Assembly: GCA_015061495.1 (NCBI GenBank)
Contig: SUWL01000019.1
Coordinates: 1 to 41,293, forward strand
DNA: 41,293 nt
Direction: 5' to 3'
Source of the DNA: Lentisphaerota bacterium
GTDB taxonomy: Bacteria; Verrucomicrobiota; Lentisphaeria; Victivallales; Victivallaceae
A model generated the notes under the pieces. The model was not told where the DNA came from. It ran no database searches and worked only from the letters and a program-made list of their open reading frames with translations. Of this stretch, positions 40,794-41,293 are shown piece after piece. The position numbers were made by a program, and so were the translations under genes. Position 1 is the stretch's first letter, and every line of letters starts with the position of its first letter.

Positions 40794-41293
40794 ATGAGTA
40801 AAAAATCAGCTAAAATCAGCTTCCCTTTCGGGAAAAATCGGCAGCAGAGAGATGTTTTGCCACGATCGGGGTGCCGGCGGATGCAGTTGTTTCAGCATTG
40901 CATATTCTCACTGCTCTTTAAAACGGACTTTTCTTTGAAAGAGCAAGATGGCGCAGCGGGTTGCGGAAAAACTCGCCCTTCCGTCTTCGTTTCACTACGC
41001 CGTGACGAGTCGCTTCGCTGGGGCTCGGATATACCATCACAAAGAAGCCCGCTTTTTTTGAAAGAGAAAGGGGGCGCGGGGGAAAGGGAAAACTTTTTTT
41101 CTCGCCCGCGCGGCGGGTTGCGGAAAAACTCGCCCTTTTCTTTGCTGGGGCTCGGACAATATATAACCCAAAGAGTACCGCTTTTTTTGAAAGAGAAAGG
41201 GGGCGCGGGGGAAAGGGAAAACTTTTTTTCTCGTGAAAAAAAGTTTTCCTTGTCCCCCGCACACTCCCATTTCACTTTAATAGAATTGCTGGT
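40794..41293 (+). CDS. Type IV prepilin-like protein with 159-residue repeat-built leader, C-terminus cut by window edge
   Basis: The frame is open from the ATG at 40794 to the right edge. AAGGA lies at 40781-40785, 8 nt upstream, and the regulator stop is 4 nt upstream. It begins MSKKSAKISFPFGKNRQQRD and reaches HFTLIELLV at residues 159-167, the conserved start of the type IV pilin/pseudopilin helix with the glutamate at position +5. Normal prepilin leaders are about 6-30 residues; this one is 159. The residue before the cleavage site is His, not the usual Gly. The leader holds two copies of PLFLKEKGGAGERENFFSR and is very basic. Prepilin peptidase would cut before Phe160. The mature pilin lies outside the window. 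Confidence 0.75.
   Translation, partial: MSKKSAKISFPFGKNRQQRDVLPRSGCRRMQLFQHCIFSLLFKTDFSLKEQDGAAGCGKTRPSVFVSLRRDESLRWGSDIPSQRSPLFLKEKGGAGERENFFSRPRGGLRKNSPFSLLGLGQYITQRVPLFLKEKGGAGERENFFSREKKFSLSPAHSHFTLIELL
40956..41233 (+). repeat. Duplicated DNA module inside the prepilin leader
   Basis: Three blocks recur in order with spacers. GCGGGTTGCGGAAAAACTCG plus CCCTT is at 40956-40980 and 41111-41135. GCTGGGGCTCGGA is at 41017-41029 and 41144-41156. A 56-bp block starting CCGCTTTTTTTGAAAGAGAA is at 41049-41104 and, exactly, at 41178-41233 (129 bp apart, 43 codons). A decayed version of the third block's start (CTTTGAAAGAG) occurs at 40933-40943. Confidence 0.8.

Noticed and set aside
40956-41233. 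Possible CRISPR array
   Set aside because: Only two copies of a compound module, with spacers not uniform, no short palindromic repeats and no cas genes; it lies inside a coding frame.
40892-41275. Overlapping minus-strand open frames (up to 127 codons) at the right edge with PFSFKK-type repeats
   Set aside because: They are reverse-strand readings of the repeat-built prepilin leader. The plus strand has a ribosome site, a start and a recognisable pilin motif; the minus frames have none.

Overview
The window most likely comes from a Lentisphaerota (Victivallis-like) bacterium in the PVC superphylum. This rests on gene content, not on a marker-gene match. The main evidence is a pilus-like gene cluster laid out like the Akkermansia Amuc_1102-1101-1100-1099-1098 locus, two large secreted glycosidase-like proteins, and a prepilin gene whose FTLIELLV motif follows a very long leader. 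I saw no rRNA, tRNA, CRISPR array, insertion sequence or prophage.

Left part, minus strand (1-7039). A caspase-like protease with one membrane segment and BspA-type leucine-rich repeats runs off the left edge (1-1211). Downstream of a 307-bp gap, a tight six-gene cluster reads leftward from 7039: rdgB, an RluA-type pseudouridine synthase, a small membrane protein, a secreted papain-like protease, an XPB-like helicase and its Bax1/DUF790 partner.

7139-16574, plus strand. tilS is divergent from rdgB. A promoter at 8467-8495 then leads into seven close or overlapping genes: a NagB-like sugar-phosphate isomerase, a PIG-L/LmbE deacetylase, ispD, a group-2-like sigma-70 factor, and an ABC importer (ATPase, binding protein, fused double permease).

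16646-18237. An RsmE 16S rRNA methyltransferase is fused in frame to a lipoprotein-like domain, followed by a small lipoprotein.

18379-30799. tpiA and secG lead into a PVC-type pilus/secretin cluster: an Amuc_1102-like protein, a PilM-PilN fusion, Amuc_1100-like and Amuc_1099-like anchored proteins, and two successive PilQ-type secretins. It ends in a clear rho-independent terminator. No pilus motor ATPase or prepilin peptidase is in the window.

30802-34011. trmO, an M20 metallopeptidase and a GH109-like Gfo/Idh/MocA protein form a short cluster.

34183-41293. Behind a promoter region with two copies of a 13-bp operator-like repeat lie two tandem paralogous secreted proteins of about 910 residues. 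They are followed by a winged-helix regulator and, 4 nt later, by a prepilin gene that runs off the right edge. Its 159-residue leader is built from duplicated DNA. It would be easy to miss, because the same stretch also carries misleading reverse-strand open frames. This is the strongest candidate in the window for something undescribed.
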